A DNA stretch of 64,000 nt from Zonotrichia leucophrys gambelii (Eukaryota; Chordata; Aves; Passeriformes; Passerellidae): assembly GCF_028769735.1 (NCBI RefSeq), contig NC_088170.1, positions 54,593,585-54,657,584 on the forward strand, read 5' to 3'. How positions within the stretch are numbered: the first letter of the stretch is position 1; each line of letters starts with the position of its first letter. Positions 37,635 through 51,654 of this stretch are shown in pieces. A program made the translations under genes and the position numbers. Below the pieces are notes generated by a model, which did not search any database, had not been told where the DNA came from, and saw nothing but the letters and a program-made list of their open reading frames with translations.

Positions 37635-37910
37635 AAGGCCTCCTACTCAATACAGGATCATATTCAGCTGGGTTTTGATTACTTCCAAGGGTGGAGATGA
37701 TACAACCTCTCTCACAGCCTTGTTCAATATTTGACCACTATAACAGCATTTTTGTTATGGTTGACTGGAATTTTCTTTAATTTATGCCCATTTATGCTTG
37801 TAATGTCACTGGGTGTGACTAAGAATCTGGCTCTATCTCCTTTACTCCTACCTATCAGAAATTTGTTGACATTTTTTCTATATGTCTTTCAGTCAGCCTT
37901 GCATGGATAT
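37635..37910 (-). repeat. CR1 LINE 3' fragment, diverged
   Basis: Reverse-complement CR1 landmarks are present: 'gaaggcctcctactcaat', 'cagctgggttttgattactt' then 'ccaagggtggagatgat', 'acaacctctctcacagcc', 'atttatgcccatttatgc', 'gtcactgggtgtgactaa' and 'ctggctctatctcctttact'. Many substitutions indicate an old copy. Its 3' end is missing. Confidence 0.82.
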
Positions 37911-39359
37911 TGTGGGGTGTTTGAAAAAGGTTGAGGGGTTTCTTGTTTCAATGCTTAGTTGGGTTTTTGTGTGTTTTCTGTGTGTGCATGTGGTTTGTTG
38001 TTTTTATTTCTCATGCAGATTGCTCATGTTTTAGAATGAAAGTTATTTGCAGTCAAAAAATAAATTCTGAGACTGCATTATAATTATTCTATTAAATGGC
38101 AATGGAAGAGAAAGGCATTTGAAGGCAAATTTCAGATCATATTTATTTTGGTTCATTGCATTACAGCTTTAAATGATTAAAAGCATTCAGTCTGTATTCC
38201 TGTCGAATTTGGGAGTGTATTTAAAAGAGACTGGCATTTTTAGTCTGCTGGTAATTTTAGAAATTACTTTGACAAAATAGGGAACACATTTCTTTAAAAT
38301 CATGATGAGAAGTGAAAACTGTAATTTAGACCTTTTCAGATCAATCTGTAGATCTGTTGAGTAATACATCATGTCGTTTGGTGTAATTGTTGGGAATATG
38401 TACAAGAGCACCTGCATAAATGGAGGAACTTTGCAAATATATTTCTAAGAAGTTTCTATAGACTTCAAGTATTAAGAAAATTGAGACTGACACATACATT
38501 TTGTTCTATCACTGCTTCTACTCCTCTAAGTTAGTAATAAACTTTTTCTCAGAAAAATATCACCTATTTTTTGTGCAAAGCTGTTATTCACAGGTCCTTT
38601 CATCTCGAGGTGTTTTGTTAATCAGATCTGTAACATAGTTTTGCAAACATTAGTAGTGGCAAAAAAGTGTGTTTCACAGTTCCAGAGTATGAACTGGGAA
38701 ATACCTGATGTCAAAGTTACTGTCAGAGGAAAAGGATCATGTGTAGAATGAGATGAGCATCTTTTGGGGGCCTGCTGAAGCATGACTATTTACATCCTGT
38801 TTTGGTGTTGCTTCTTCCTAAGGAAAAGAGAGGGTTATGGATACTGATAGATATAAATAAACAAGCTCAAATAAATTACTCTTTTTCTAGTTTGTTTGTT
38901 TGCTTTTACTTTTTATTTACTTCATTTCTTCTGAGTTAATTGAGGAGTACTGGGAGTATCTGCTGCTTTGTCAGGTTTGAAATCAGGACTATTATATAAA
39001 AATAGAAAGATTTTGAATGGGTTTTTTCCCCTCAAAAAAAACTTTGTTTACAATAAATGAAGAGCACAAATTTTCATAGCTATTAAAAGAAAAAGTAACA
39101 GATATTTCATGGTCTGAATTATACATAAGGTCTGACTAAACTATCTAATTATTTCTGTCACTACAAATTGAAATCCATTATTGCACCTGACAAGCCAAAA
39201 TACAAAACTGAGGACAGACAAATGAGACTAATGAGAGGGCTTAGAATTTTCACTAAAAGTATCTCTTTCAGGAAAAGCAGCATCCTATAGTCTGTAGTCT
39301 TCCCAATGTTATTTATCTGCTGCTGAGGAATTCACCTGATCTGGTAGCTGGGCTGGAAA
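37911..39359. other. AT-rich non-coding stretch
   Basis: No gene or repeat recognised. A T/G-rich patch occurs at about 37930-38010. Confidence 0.55.
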
Positions 39360-39930
39360 GCTGCACATGGAGGTGCAGACTGGGCTTGGGTGGGAGCCTG
39401 AGACAAGAGGCTGTGAACTGTCAAATTTTGGGGTGTTGAAGGGAACGAGGATTCATGGTGCCAGCCAGGTGAATGGACCCATCTTTTGGATAACAAAGGG
39501 CGTGAAAAGGGGCGGCACTAGGGGTCAGGATGGAAATGGAGAGGGACAGGAGAGGGGCCCCAGGAGGAAGAGCAAGACCTGCAGACAGACTGTGAGGGTG
39601 TAAAAGCCATGGGGTTCCTTTGTTGGGGTCCCTCCTGAGCAGCAGCAGCTGGAGCTGTTTCTGTGTCTCTGCCCTGTGAATAAATGGCTTTATGGAATGA
39701 GACACCTGAGACTCTGCAATGGGAACCCAGGGGCCAAAGGGGTGAGGGAACCTGGTCTGCCTGGCTGGAGTGGGGGGTGCAGGGAGCCAGGGGGGCTCCC
39801 CTCAGGCCCTGGAGCTGCTGCCAAGGGACTCCAGGCCCAGCAGTGAAAGCCTCTGGCCTTGGGACTGTGACTGCCAGAGAGGCTCGAGAATGGTCTCGCT
39901 GGGAAGTTTCCTTAAGAGTTCCCTCATACA
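39360..39930 (+). mobile_element. GC-rich LTR-like block (candidate)
   Basis: This is a sharply bounded GC-rich island in AT-rich DNA. It holds a TATA-like gtaaaagcc near 39600 and, about 80 bp later, a canonical poly-A signal aataaa at 39679-39684. A short 'gagacacctgagactctgca' follows, ending in CA at 39718, then purine-rich GC-rich sequence to about 39930. Promoter, short R and U5 in that order are what an ERV LTR shows. No target-site duplication or primer-binding site could be fixed, so the ends are approximate. Alternatives are a retrocopy 3' end or an unmethylated regulatory island. Frames of up to 109 codons here reflect the GC-rich composition. Confidence 0.4.
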
Positions 39931-42900
39931 GTTTCTTATTTTCCAGCTTCCAGCAAAGAGAAGTGTCATCTAAGTTGATTAATCACACTGAAATCACATT
40001 AATCAGGAGATGATTCAGAGAAAGTGACAATTATCTTTCCTTTAGGCTTTGCTTTTGGTTGGCTGAAGTTAAATGAAGAAAAACCCACCGCCTGGTTTGG
40101 GCCTCTCTGTATCTGTTAAAATTAGGTTTTGACTTCAACAGTTTGGTTTTTTTTCTAATTTTAATTTTAGAAATATATTAGACACTTAGGTACAGGTGAA
40201 ATTAGAGGTTCACTTTAGAGGAGTTGAAATCTGTACTTGGAAGTTGGAAGTCTGGTCCTTAGACTTCTGTGTCATACAGTCTCAAGTCACTGCAGAAATA
40301 TTAGAGTAAGAGAAAGAGGGTGTACACAGCTAAGAAATTCAGGGCTAAAAAACAAGAAGCCAATCTAAGTTTTAGAGAGATGACTGTGTTGCTTATAAAA
40401 TTATAAAGGTTTATTTAAAGAGAAAGTAAAAATGCAATTATAGAAAATAAATGACCAAATTATGAGTTCAGAATACATTATTAAGTTTCCCATAGAGCAT
40501 AATTATAATTGTGTCATTTTCTCAGTTATATTCAAGGTTGTAGCAGCACTTGTAATACAAACCCTATATTTCAAGGGTTTACAACTTGGCAGCAAGAAAT
40601 TTACTTAGCAGTGGAAATTAAGATACCAAGTGTCAACCGCAGAACACAATATTCTACAGTGTTACTTATTATGCATGGGAGTGAGTGTAAGAGTAAAAAG
40701 GACAAAGGCGCTGGCTGGGCCAGAGGTCTGTTATTTTGGCACTACAGCTACAGTGGGATGCCTTCCCATCTTCCTAAAATTAACATAAATATTCACTAGT
40801 AGGAATTTTAAAATGTTACTGTCTGCTATGATGCAAAGCTCCTGATTTGGACTTTTAGGTAATGGAAAATAACAAAAGTAGATATGTTCCATATTTGCAT
40901 CACCTTTGACAAGAAAGGATTATCTCTTTTTTTTTTTTTTCTCCTGGTTTTTTCTCCTTATTTTTGTTGCTAATGGTTTTGTGGATCTTTTAAAAATAGA
41001 CGTATTTTTTATTCTACAAGGCATCTCAATTCACACTGCCCTATTTTTTCACTTTTCCTCAGAAATGGACATTTTAGTTTCAGTCCAGAAGTTCTCTATG
41101 TTATTTGATGTTTCGCCCTTGATTTTATTACTTTCTACACACAGAAATACAAATAATATATTTATATTAAATATAAATATAAAAATAATATTTAAGAATA
41201 AGTGTCAGTCTTCAGTTAACAGCTCCCATTTAGCCTCTGTATAAAGCAATGCTGTAAAAATTATTTAGAAACAGAATCAGAATAATTATGTGCTTTCACA
41301 TATTCTGCAAGCTTAACTGAAGTCCACAACTCAAAGAATTGCTGAGATAGTTACTCCTGGCTTCTAATAGTGTCACTCTACAAAGAAATTAGTTTGCTGA
41401 AGACTGAAAGTAATGTATGCCTATAATCAATTGTACTGCTTGAGTAGGGGTCATTTAGGCTTTCAAGTACAAAATTAATTTCTTTAGGGGAGTGAAAGTA
41501 TGTTCAACATAATAGGAACACTTAAATATTTACATAACAGAAAGACTTTAATTATTTTATAAAACTGACATTTCTTTCTGACATTCTATTTAGGACTTTT
41601 TTTTTCTTATCATGTCTGTATTTTTTTTTTTTTGGAGATTGTCATTGCTGAACTATTAATTTCTGGGACTAATGTTTAGTTATTTATGTTTTAAGTATTT
41701 GTATGGCTTTTAATTACTATGAGAAATAAGTTATCACTTTATTTTAACCTGATAGCTTCTGACTTCATTATTCAGTCTAGGATTTTGCCTTTATTTTTAA
41801 TTCTCTGAACTAATTTTGTTACATATTTTAATCTTTTCAAATATAGATTGCAATTATAAAAAACTCTTCAGAGACACCTACCTTTATACAAGACTGCAGT
41901 ATCTGAGTTTTATTGCTGGATATTAAAAAATTTGCTGTGCAGCACAAATAGACATGCAAATAAGCTTTTCTGTTGACTGTGCATATTATACTGGTAGCAT
42001 GAAGATGTAATATAAACTCACTGAAAGTCAAAAAGCAAAGAGTTATTTAATCCCTGACAAAAATATCTACAGAAATCTATGACATTTTACCAGGATTTCT
42101 TTCTTAGGAGCCCCCATCTGTCTCTATTTTATTTTTAGACCACATTTCAGCTGTTGGTTTTGTATTCAAATGTGGTATCTCCTGCTCCCTCCACTTGCAA
42201 ATGCAGTCACATATATTAGAATGCCTCACATAATGTGAATAACATTCATAGAAGCAACAAAAAAATCTCAGAACTACTTATTTTTTGTCCTACAAATAGT
42301 TATAAAATTTATGCAAACTAAAGTAACATTAAATAGAGATTCATAAATTATGAAGACTGGAAAGCCTATTTTGGAAGGCTTTTCTTACACAAATCGCAAA
42401 ATTTAGAACTTGGCTTTTGTGAGAGTATGTGTGCAACCAATGAGATGATGCTCTTCACTTTTTCTACAGATATTTTCTCAAAAAATAAAACCCACATCAT
42501 GGAGCAGTTTTCTGCATAGGCTTACACTGAGCCAGTAAGATTGCATCAGGGAAGGCATCGTGGCCTGTGAAACAGGTTTCTCAACTAAGAGTCAGCTTTG
42601 CAAAGGAAGTAGCTAAGAAAATTTTAACATTAATTTCTCCTTGATGGGATGGAGCTGTATGACTTTGCAGCCTTCTTAGTCATCATTTTGTCCTGGCAGC
42701 TCTTATAAGCTGTAGATATCATATTAAGGATTTTTTTTTGGCTGAAAATATGAAAGAGACACACTCAAATGTTCTACATAAAAAAAAAAGGAATGATCTG
42801 TTTAAATATGTTGATCTTGGTGGCTAGTGTGATTACTGCAGGTTTTCACCTGTAGTATTTTTGATGTTTTAGAAAATAACTTACTCTTCTCACTTGTTTA

Positions 42901-43394
42901 CACAACTGGACTGATTAGATGATTCTGCTACACTGTGAAGAAATGATGAGTCCAGAATTTCATTTTTAATGCTCGGGTCAGGATATTTGAAATCTGCAGA
43001 GTGACCAGTCATAGGAAAAAATAGTCCTGAGGCATCCAAGTGTGTGCTGAGTCTACATTGCCTTGTGGCAGAATGTTTAGAGTTACATGTTTCCTTGATC
43101 AGATGCTAAAAGAATATAGCCCATTCACTGCATAAAATAGTTCTGTGTATTGTATGTAAATTTTCCTGCTAAATCTGATAAAATTTGCTGACGTGTGTAG
43201 AATCGAATCAACCAAACTCCATTTGCTGCCTAGAAGGAAGTTATCACATACTAGCTTAGAAGTATGATAGCTAAGGTAATTTGAAATCAGCTCATAGAAA
43301 ACTATTTAAATATTTTTTTCCTTTGTTAAAGAACATATATTTGATCTTCTATTTCAGTTGTTTTGAGCCAGTAATAATTTTAGCCAGTCTCTCA
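39931..43394. other. AT-rich non-coding stretch
   Basis: No gene or repeat recognised. A 96-codon frame at 40509-40799 (plus) has no recognisable domain. 42490-42720 is less AT-rich and may be single-copy constrained sequence, but I have no direct evidence. Confidence 0.5.
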
Positions 43395-43513
43395 TGACCA
43401 CTTGTGACCAGCTGCCAGCTGGATGTAACACCATTCACCACCATTCTGTGGGCTCGAGCACTCAGCCAGTTTCTAACTCAGCAGAGTACATATTCTCCAG
43501 GAGAAAGCTGTAA
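43395..43513 (-). repeat. CR1 LINE ORF2-region fragment
   Basis: The plus strand reads 'cagctgccagctggatgtaac' then 'accattcaccaccattctgt', 'gggctcgagcactcagcc' then 'agtttctaactcagcagag', and 'tctccaggagaaagctgtaa'. This matches the reverse complement of the CR1 ORF2 middle region as I remember it, with a small internal deletion before 'tctccagg'. It has lost both ends. Confidence 0.72.
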
Positions 43514-45673
43514 CTGAAACATGGAAGCAATGTTCCTAAAACAGAATAAAGCAGGAACATTCAAACAACATACAGATCACTTAGTAAATATCCTATTAAA
43601 AAAAAGAAAAAAAAAAAATTCGCCACCCCCAAACCTCATAATCCAGGGAAGAAAGCAAAAAAGCAAAAGAAAGGGTAAAGGGAAAAAAAACCCCAAAAAC
43701 TCTGCAGGAAATACTGGTGTAATCAACATTAGAAAAATGGAAGGTGTAGTTATCACACACGTTGATCAGCAGCTATGTGAAGTGGCTGAGAGGATATAAG
43801 CAATCTCAAGCATAGTGTGTTTGCACTAATACACAATGTGTATTCTAAATATTTTTACTGTCTTAGGAGGCCATTCTCATTCTCTCAAGTCAGTTCCAGA
43901 AACTGGCCCAACAGTCTCTATACTGACATAAATCTATCTAGGAAAAATGCTTTGGAGGTTTGCAATGTACTAAACCTGGATGCAATCCAGAGAGCTACTG
44001 AAACTTCCTGGGTAAACCTTCTGCATCAAATATGACTTCTATTTCCCACTGAACACTTGCTGGATTGCATAATTGTGCACAATGATCTTCACACCCTAAA
44101 ACTGATTTTCTGCTATGCTTGTGAAGATGTGGAAATAATTTTAAAACACTATTGTATCAGCAAAACCTGAATTCTGCTAATAAAAATAACAACATTAAAG
44201 GAAAAGTCCCGTTTGAGAAACATGTTGGCTCACATAATTGACAGTCAATCTAATAGTCCTTATGTGTTAGAGAAATTTTAGCCATTTTAAGTGAGAGATA
44301 TTTTATTCAAAGGCTTAAAATTAATTCTTATACAGTAAGGGAAACATTGAGAGATCCTGATGAGGTTAAAGGATTGTATCAGGTTTTAAAAACTGCTGCA
44401 TTTGCAGCCATCCGTTCATGAACTGAGAAATCACTTGCAATACTTGATTTGCAAAGGAAAATTGTTCTTTTTTTTCTCATTTTATGTGTTCTTGACACCA
44501 AAGAGTGCTACTAAATATGACATGAATGTCAAAACATATGCAGGTCTTTTCCACTTTAAATGTGAATTTATAGGCTGGTCACAAGGTACTGAATTATTGA
44601 CAATCTTCTATTTTTTTAATTCTGCATTTTTATTGCAGATAGAGAAGATTCCAGACTATGCATTTAGTCTATCTCCTTTCCTGTGCAAACACATTATTTT
44701 GAATATAAGTAAGAACATTTGATGCTCTCTGTGGAAGGGAAGTTTTCTAAAAGGTACTCTAAATAGTAATGTCTGAGACCTATTAGAATTTCTTTAAGAG
44801 CTGCTTTTAGCAAGTTCATGTCAAGTCAGCATTGGCATTTTACCCTGCTGTGTTACTTTAATAATCTCCAACTCCAATATAACTAATCTGCATTTCTACT
44901 GTAAAGGCAGTCTGAACTAGTAGAACTGTCTCAGCAGGTTCAGTGTGCATCAAATGTGTCTTTCTCTGGAAACAGAAAACTATAATTTCTTTTTATATAA
45001 GACCAGTTTACAATTGAAATAAACTATCGTCTTAATTTTTGAACAATATTACTGCTTTTCAAAAGAAATAACTGATTGTAACTTTCTGCAAATTGCTATA
45101 GCTATAGAAGAGATTTAGCAAGGAATATCATCTCAATGACAATACATTATGCTCAGGTTCTACAGGATTGCACAGTGTGATGTGAGAGAGTTAAAATATT
45201 TTTATGGATGACTTATATGTGTGCAGATAATGGGGTTGATTAAATGAGTCTGGTATATGAAATCATGTAGATCATGCAAGTCAAAACAGGTGTTCCTCAG
45301 TCTTGAAGTCCTTGTGAATATGTTTCGTAGGCTGCAGATGGAGCAAATGCAACTTTGCTGTAGTCAGTTGGAAAATTACTTTTGTCTTCACCAATGAGCT
45401 TTCTTTCTGAACAGCAACCTTTCAACAAAACATTCACTGAAAAAAATATTTTTGTAAAAAAATGTGTGAAGTATCTCCATCTGTCTTTCAGGTACATTGA
45501 TATCCTATTCTTTCTTAATGACCCTTTAGTTAAAAAAAATTACTTTTCAATTGTCTTCATTGATATGTTTTACATTTCTGTGTAAATAACAGATAATGGA
45601 TAAATGCCTTCTGGTTTTTATTCCGGCTATTCTTGACTGACAGCCCAGTAAATAAGTATCTACAGAACAGAGA
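43514..45673. other. AT-rich non-coding stretch
   Basis: No gene recognised. An A-rich tract lies at 43598-43700. 44639-44708 has splice-like edges but is not convincing (see rejected items). Confidence 0.55.
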
Positions 45674-46095
45674 GTCATAGAATATCTCAAGCTGAAAGGG
45701 ACACATAAGAATCATTGAGTCCAGCTTCCTGCTCCTCTAAGGACTGCTAAAAATAAATCCTATGATTAAGTCCTTTGTTCTGATGCTCCTTAGACTCTGA
45801 CAGGCTTGGTGTCATGACCCTTCTCTGGAGAGTCTGTTCCACTGTCTCAGCAAAAAGTTTTTTCTAATGTCCAATCTGGACTTCTCCTGATGCAGCTTCA
45901 CCCTATTTCCTTGTGTCCTACCACAGAGAGAGAGATGTCCCTCTGTGCTGCCAACCTTCAGGAAGTTCTAGACTGAAATGGGGTCACCACTCAGCCTTAT
46001 CCATGCTGAATAAGCCAAGTGACCTCAGCTGCTCCTTGCAAGTCTTGCCCTCAAGGCCTTTCAGCATTTTGGGCACTTTCCTCTGGACTTCCTGT
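45674..46095 (-). repeat. CR1 LINE 3' fragment
   Basis: Reverse-complement CR1 landmarks are present: 'tcatagaatatctcaagctg' then 'aaagggacacataagaatca', 'ttgagtccagcttcctgctc', 'catgacccttctctggagag', 'ctaatgtccaatctggactt', 'cttcaccctatttccttgtg', 'ctcagctgctccttgcaagt' and 'gggcactttcctctggactt'. About 420 bp remain and include the true 3' end at the left edge. It belongs to a CR1 subfamily different from the 30472 copy, judging by the 'ttccttgtgtcct' segment. Confidence 0.92.
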
Positions 46096-49000
46096 GCACA
46101 TGTCCACTGTGTAAAGCCATGCTTACTAAAGCATATTTTAGAAACAGTAATGTTCATCATTCCTTGCAAATGTTGAAATCGTGGTGATGAGGTGAATGGA
46201 TTTAGAGATTATCAACAGAATTTTCCCGCTCTTCTTCATGTTGTAAAAAGTTGAGTTACTGTTATGATCATTGTCTCACTGCCTGTGCTAGAAGGCAGCT
46301 CTGACATGCCACTGAGAGCAATGTGTAGAGAATTTCACCACTTTTCCTCTTTACCTATGAAAAGCCTCAAGATGCCTTTTGGGCTTTTGCCAATTGTGCG
46401 TACGTGTCATTTGTCCAAGAAAACATGTACTTTTCCTTTTGCTCTGTACTAAGATGTTACATAGATTATGAATACCCAAAATCTGTGGCGAAATGCTGAT
46501 TTATATAAATCCCTTTTAGTAAACAGTGCAAAAAAGTAATATGCTCAGAATTTACTGCTCTTACCACTGCTTACCATATATTCTAGATATAAATATATAA
46601 ATGAACAAGGATGTGAAGAAGTTGAACAGGTTCACTCTGAAAATTATATGATCTTTCACATAAAGTTGTGAACCAAAACATTTCAGTTTAATATGCATTT
46701 GAAATCAAATGGATTCAAAATATGAAGGTGTTGAATACATCAAGTATTAAGTATTTTTTTTTAAATAATGTAAATCCTTAAGTCCTCAGCAGCCCATGCT
46801 CAGGCATAAATTATATTTGCAATTAAATTACAACTTCATCCACAACTCACAACCATTCTACTTTTGACTACAAATGAAGAATTGGGTCGCATGTGGAAGA
46901 TGTTAAAAATGTTTATTCATCATCTTCTTTCTCTGTTATTGAACTCAATGTCACAGTGATATTTATTCACTACCTTGTTGGTTTATGACTTTCACCAGAG
47001 GATTAGTGTGTCGCATGACTTCATAGCTGAATTCCAAGTGAATGTACAATGGCCAGGATGTCTAAATGTGCACATCCTCTAAGTGGGAAGAATACTATTT
47101 TAATATTATCTCAGGAAAGAAAGGTTATCTGTTTCAGTAGAAGGCCAGACTTCTAACTATAAATGAGAAAAAAAGTTGAAAAAATGCAATTATTTCTTCT
47201 CTTTTAAACATTATTAAACTATTCTAAACAGAGCAAATAACAAGCAAGAAGATGTTTTGTGCCTAAAAAGACAATGACATGATAAATGATATTTTGTTGT
47301 GTCTCATGATATTTATTTCTTCTTTCTTCATTTTAATATCAATAATTTAGTCTTCACACAGTATAAATGCTTGTGTTAATATGGCATTGCTTGCAGGCTA
47401 ATATTTCATGTATGAATTATAAAACGTTCATGCTCTGGTGTAGCTAAACTTGATAAAAAAATTATATGAATTTTAAATAACAAAGTTACTGGAAAAGGAG
47501 ATTATATAGGCCAATTAAAAAATGCCCTCCAAAATAAAGAATCATGCTTTCTTTTTGCCAGAAGCTTCTGATTATAAATATTATTAGAACTTGAAATTAA
47601 AAGTGCTACTGTGTATTAATACTGACAATTTTAAGGTACAACATTCTAATTATGTTTACTATTGCTCTGTTAATTATTTTAACATTATTTTAGTCATTAG
47701 TAAAGTAATGTAGTAGTAAAGAAAAAAATCATTTTTTTTGAATTTGACTGTGCTGCATACTCCCAGAAAATTCTGCCTGGTCCTTGGCTATTTGTGTCCC
47801 TGTTTCCTTGGCAAAGGTCAGGACTTTGGCTTTTTGGTGCTGTTGGTGGTGTATCTTCTTTCCATGAGTTAGGTGTATGTGTCTGTTTGTGAGAAGCTTT
47901 CTGTTGCACTTCATCCTGTCCAGTCACTCACTGTTCAAAGGTCATGCATGGTACCAGTGATAATTTTGCAGGAAATGAGTGAAAGGCAAAGTAGCCTTTT
48001 ACTACAGCTTTCACTCTTCTGGTTCTGTGCCAGTGGCTGTGCAAAGTCAGGCTTGCCCTCCCAAAAGTGCTGTGATAATCATGTGCCACAATTCCTTGAT
48101 GTCCAGATCATGGGACTCTATTAGGGCTCTGCTGTCTGAAAAGAATGAGTCAACAGAACAACCCAGAACATGCTGTTTTAAATTTAATTACTGAATGAGG
48201 AGCACTAAAAACCATTTTAAGATCATTTTAAAAGGTTAAGACAAGACTCAAAAGACAGATATCTATCTGAATAAACTCTACATCATTTAGGAACTTCTGT
48301 TTTAGCAAGTATAATTTAGAAATGTTGTTGCTTTATTATTCTAATTCTTCATTAAACTCCCCATTTTATTGTGTAGAGATTGTCATATGCTAACAGCTGT
48401 TATTTGAACCTTTATGAAAACATCCCAGCAATATTCTTATCCCATATAGTCCTGCATAATAGTTAGTGAGGATGAAGTTATTCTCAGAATTTTCATGATT
48501 ATGGCTTTTCCAGTCTCCCAAACACACTTTAGGGAAGCACAGTTTATTACCAAGCAAGACTTTTTGTCTTGCCAGTGGAGAAGATTAACCCCTATGGACA
48601 AATGCATGTCTTCAAAGCAGATAGTAAAGAGTGTAATGCAATTTAGTCACCTTCTTTCTTTTTGTGTGTTTTTCATAAACATATACTAAATAATATCCTA
48701 CTGAACAATATATTTATAAACATATGGGGAAAAAAATCAATTGCTTTGAATTTGACTACTATTTTTTAAAGTTTGTTGTTCCAATAAATTTTGTTGAGAG
48801 ATAATAAATTTTTACAGATACAAAATTATTGAAGTAATTACAGGATCAGCTCATAAGCTCACAAACGAAAAGTCAGAGCTTGGAGCAAATTTTCTTTTTC
48901 TTTTTTTTTTTAGAGGCCATAACAAAGCACAGGACTGAAAGATATATTTTCCATTGCTACTGTTGGAGTATTTATGTAAGACATCAGTCTTCATGTGCAC

Positions 49001-51654
49001 TGTGTTGCCAATAAGGTAAGCGAACACATTATCTTAGTTGTGGGTAGAATATAGGAAGCAGAGGAGTAGTAAGAATGAATACATTAATCAATCAAAACAG
49101 AGAAAAAGATGAAAATGATCTTGAATATTTTTGCATAGTTTGTGAAAGGAATTCTAGCAACATTTTTCTCCCCTACTCCCAGATTTAATTCTCAAAGCTG
49201 CCCCAACTTAAGTTTTATTCTCCCAATCCTCTGTGAAAGCTTAATTCTGGATGGATTTTATAGTACAGACCGAGAAAGAAAAATTACATCTGAGAATCAC
49301 AGAAGCCAATGAGGTAGCTTCACCCTGCAGGGTTCTAGAAGTTCTTAATTTAAACTATGAATCACTTTTGCCACAACTGAAAGGCAGAAACTCTTAAAGT
49401 AGCATCTTTTGGGGGTAATTCTGCCTTTAGTTCTGCACTGTATAATTCAGACATTTGGAACAAGTTAAGCATGTGAATCTCTGATGGTGGCCACTGCACT
49501 TAATACAATTGCTGGTTATCCTGGCAGGCTAAGGGAAACATGCTTTTCTGCCCTAAAGTCTTCATTTTAATGTTAAGTCCCCTTTAAAAGTAGTGAAAAC
49601 TGATGCCAAAAATTACCAATCTGGATTTGACTGGGTTTGTTCTTTCTCTTCTTTTCCACTTCTGTTTGCAAAGGTGAATATGGAGACAGTGTTGGGAGTA
49701 CTAATTCCAAATGACTTTGGAAAGAGTAGTTTATGCTTTTAGATTACTAGATCTGCTTAATAAAATGAGTTTTATGCTTTTCTCTCATGCTTCAAAGATA
49801 AAAAATGTAAATTGTAGTATCTATGTATTCTTATGTATGGTTGAGAACATCAGGTAGATGATTGGTAATAATAATTTAAATAAGGCCAATGCAGAGGGTG
49901 ATTGAGAGCAAGACCTCAAATTGTACCATCATTCAGTAGGAGGCTAATTCCTCTCAGAATGTTCAAAGGCAGCTACATCAGCGCTTGCCAAATAATGTAA
50001 TTCAGGCTCTCTTGGAGCAGATATGTATTAGGATTCAGTTTTAGATTTGTGTCTCACCTAAAGTCTGGTCTTAAACAGAATCAGGACTGCAGATAGCATG
50101 AAGATTTAATATCCAAAGCTTTGTATTGCTAGCCTTTCTTTAAAAGTAAAATTAATTATCATTAAATTAATTTTTAATTTCCAATTTTAATTTTTATAAA
50201 TACCTAACTAAATAGAGTTTAATTTAAAAATCAAATTATCTGAATCTACATGTCAGTGTGTGCTCATCAAAACTTCAAAATCCTTCTATATCCCTGAAGG
50301 ACATAATCTCAATATATCTTCCCTTAAGGTTGTGATTAAAAGCTAGTAGCAAGAAAGAAAGTTTAGATATGTGGGCAGATCCTACATGAGAATGAAATAA
50401 GCGGAAAAGAGATCTGCTTCTTTTAACTGCCTTTTTCTATAAGGCCAGAGAACACTTTCTCCACTTGTTTTTGATATACTTTTAATTATGTGAACTTTTT
50501 AATTCCACCTCTCTCCAAAAAAGAAGACATATAATCAACCATATTAGGAAATTCAAAATTCCAAAACCCACACACAAACAAAAAAGAAACTTAATGAATA
50601 AAAAAATTTTCTAATAGTACTTAAACATATCTTTTTCCTTAGGAAACTTAAGTTAAAGACAATAGTGTTTTCCTCCTGAATTCTCATCCCCATTAAAAAT
50701 ATCTTACTAGATATATAGTTTGTCCATTAAGGTAATATGTGCAGGCTGCAGATTTTACAAATTAGCTTTTCTTTTCCTAAATGCAGAAAGAAGTTTTTTT
50801 TACTATTTTTCCATGAGTACCATTGCAACTGTAAAAGTATTTCTGCTTTCTGTATATCTAATCACAGTCATTGCCAAAATAACACAAAATGGCATGCCAA
50901 AATCTTTACTAGGCATTGACTTATAAAAATGTAATTATTTATTTTAAAATAATAAATAGCCCATCAAGAAAAACTGTTGACTAACAGTTTCATTAAACTG
51001 ATTAAATATTTGTAGGAGGTTTATGAAAAGCTCTCTAATGTAAGTTTTTATGTCTTGAAGATTCTACAATTTTTGAAAGAAATTTCTTGACAGAGCTGTT
51101 TTGAATTTTAATTATTTCTACTTTAATAATTCAAAATTATTAAATTTTGAAACTTAATTATTTAATGATGAAAACACGTATCAAGGAAATGTTTCCCATA
51201 ATAAACAGTTTCCTCTTTCATACATGCAAGAAAATTACTTCCCATGATTATTTCATTTATTCAATTAATTTAAATATAAATTCCTTTGGAAATATAAGCA
51301 CCAGTTTTCAACAATGAGATGTATTTTCATTTTACATCAGGTATTTTGTAAGGGGTCATGAAGTGACAGATAAAACTAGAGAAACTCTTAGCAAAGATAT
51401 CTATCAAGAAGCTAGTCATATATGAATACTAAAACATGAGACTTGAAAAGCATTCAGCTGTTAAAAAAATATAATTCCCATTTGTTATTCCAGTACCTTT
51501 GTCTGGAGCCCTCTCGAAGAAAAATTTTTCAATCCAAAAATTGTCTGTTTTCTTTTACCTGAACATAATTATGTAAATAACTAAAATATTTGTGATAATG
51601 CAACTTGTCTCTCTTATGGAATTAACTGTCTTATAAACTGATACTGGACTTGCA
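46096..51654. other. AT-rich non-coding stretch
   Basis: No gene or transposon recognised. 47740-48130 is a less AT-rich patch with a 61-76-codon minus-strand frame of unknown meaning. The rest is AT-rich with only short frames. Confidence 0.5.

Noticed and set aside
44639..44708. 70-bp block between an acceptor-like tattgcag and a donor-like gtaaga
   Set aside because: The block is AT-rich, its frame is hydrophobic and unremarkable, and such pairs of short motifs are expected by chance. It is weaker than the 14919 candidate.
47697..47927. Two overlapping minus-strand frames of 61 and 76 codons in a less AT-rich patch
   Set aside because: I considered a processed ribosomal-type pseudogene because the 61-codon frame is Lys/Gln/His-rich. 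No known protein motif could be matched and there is no poly-A tail in the right place.
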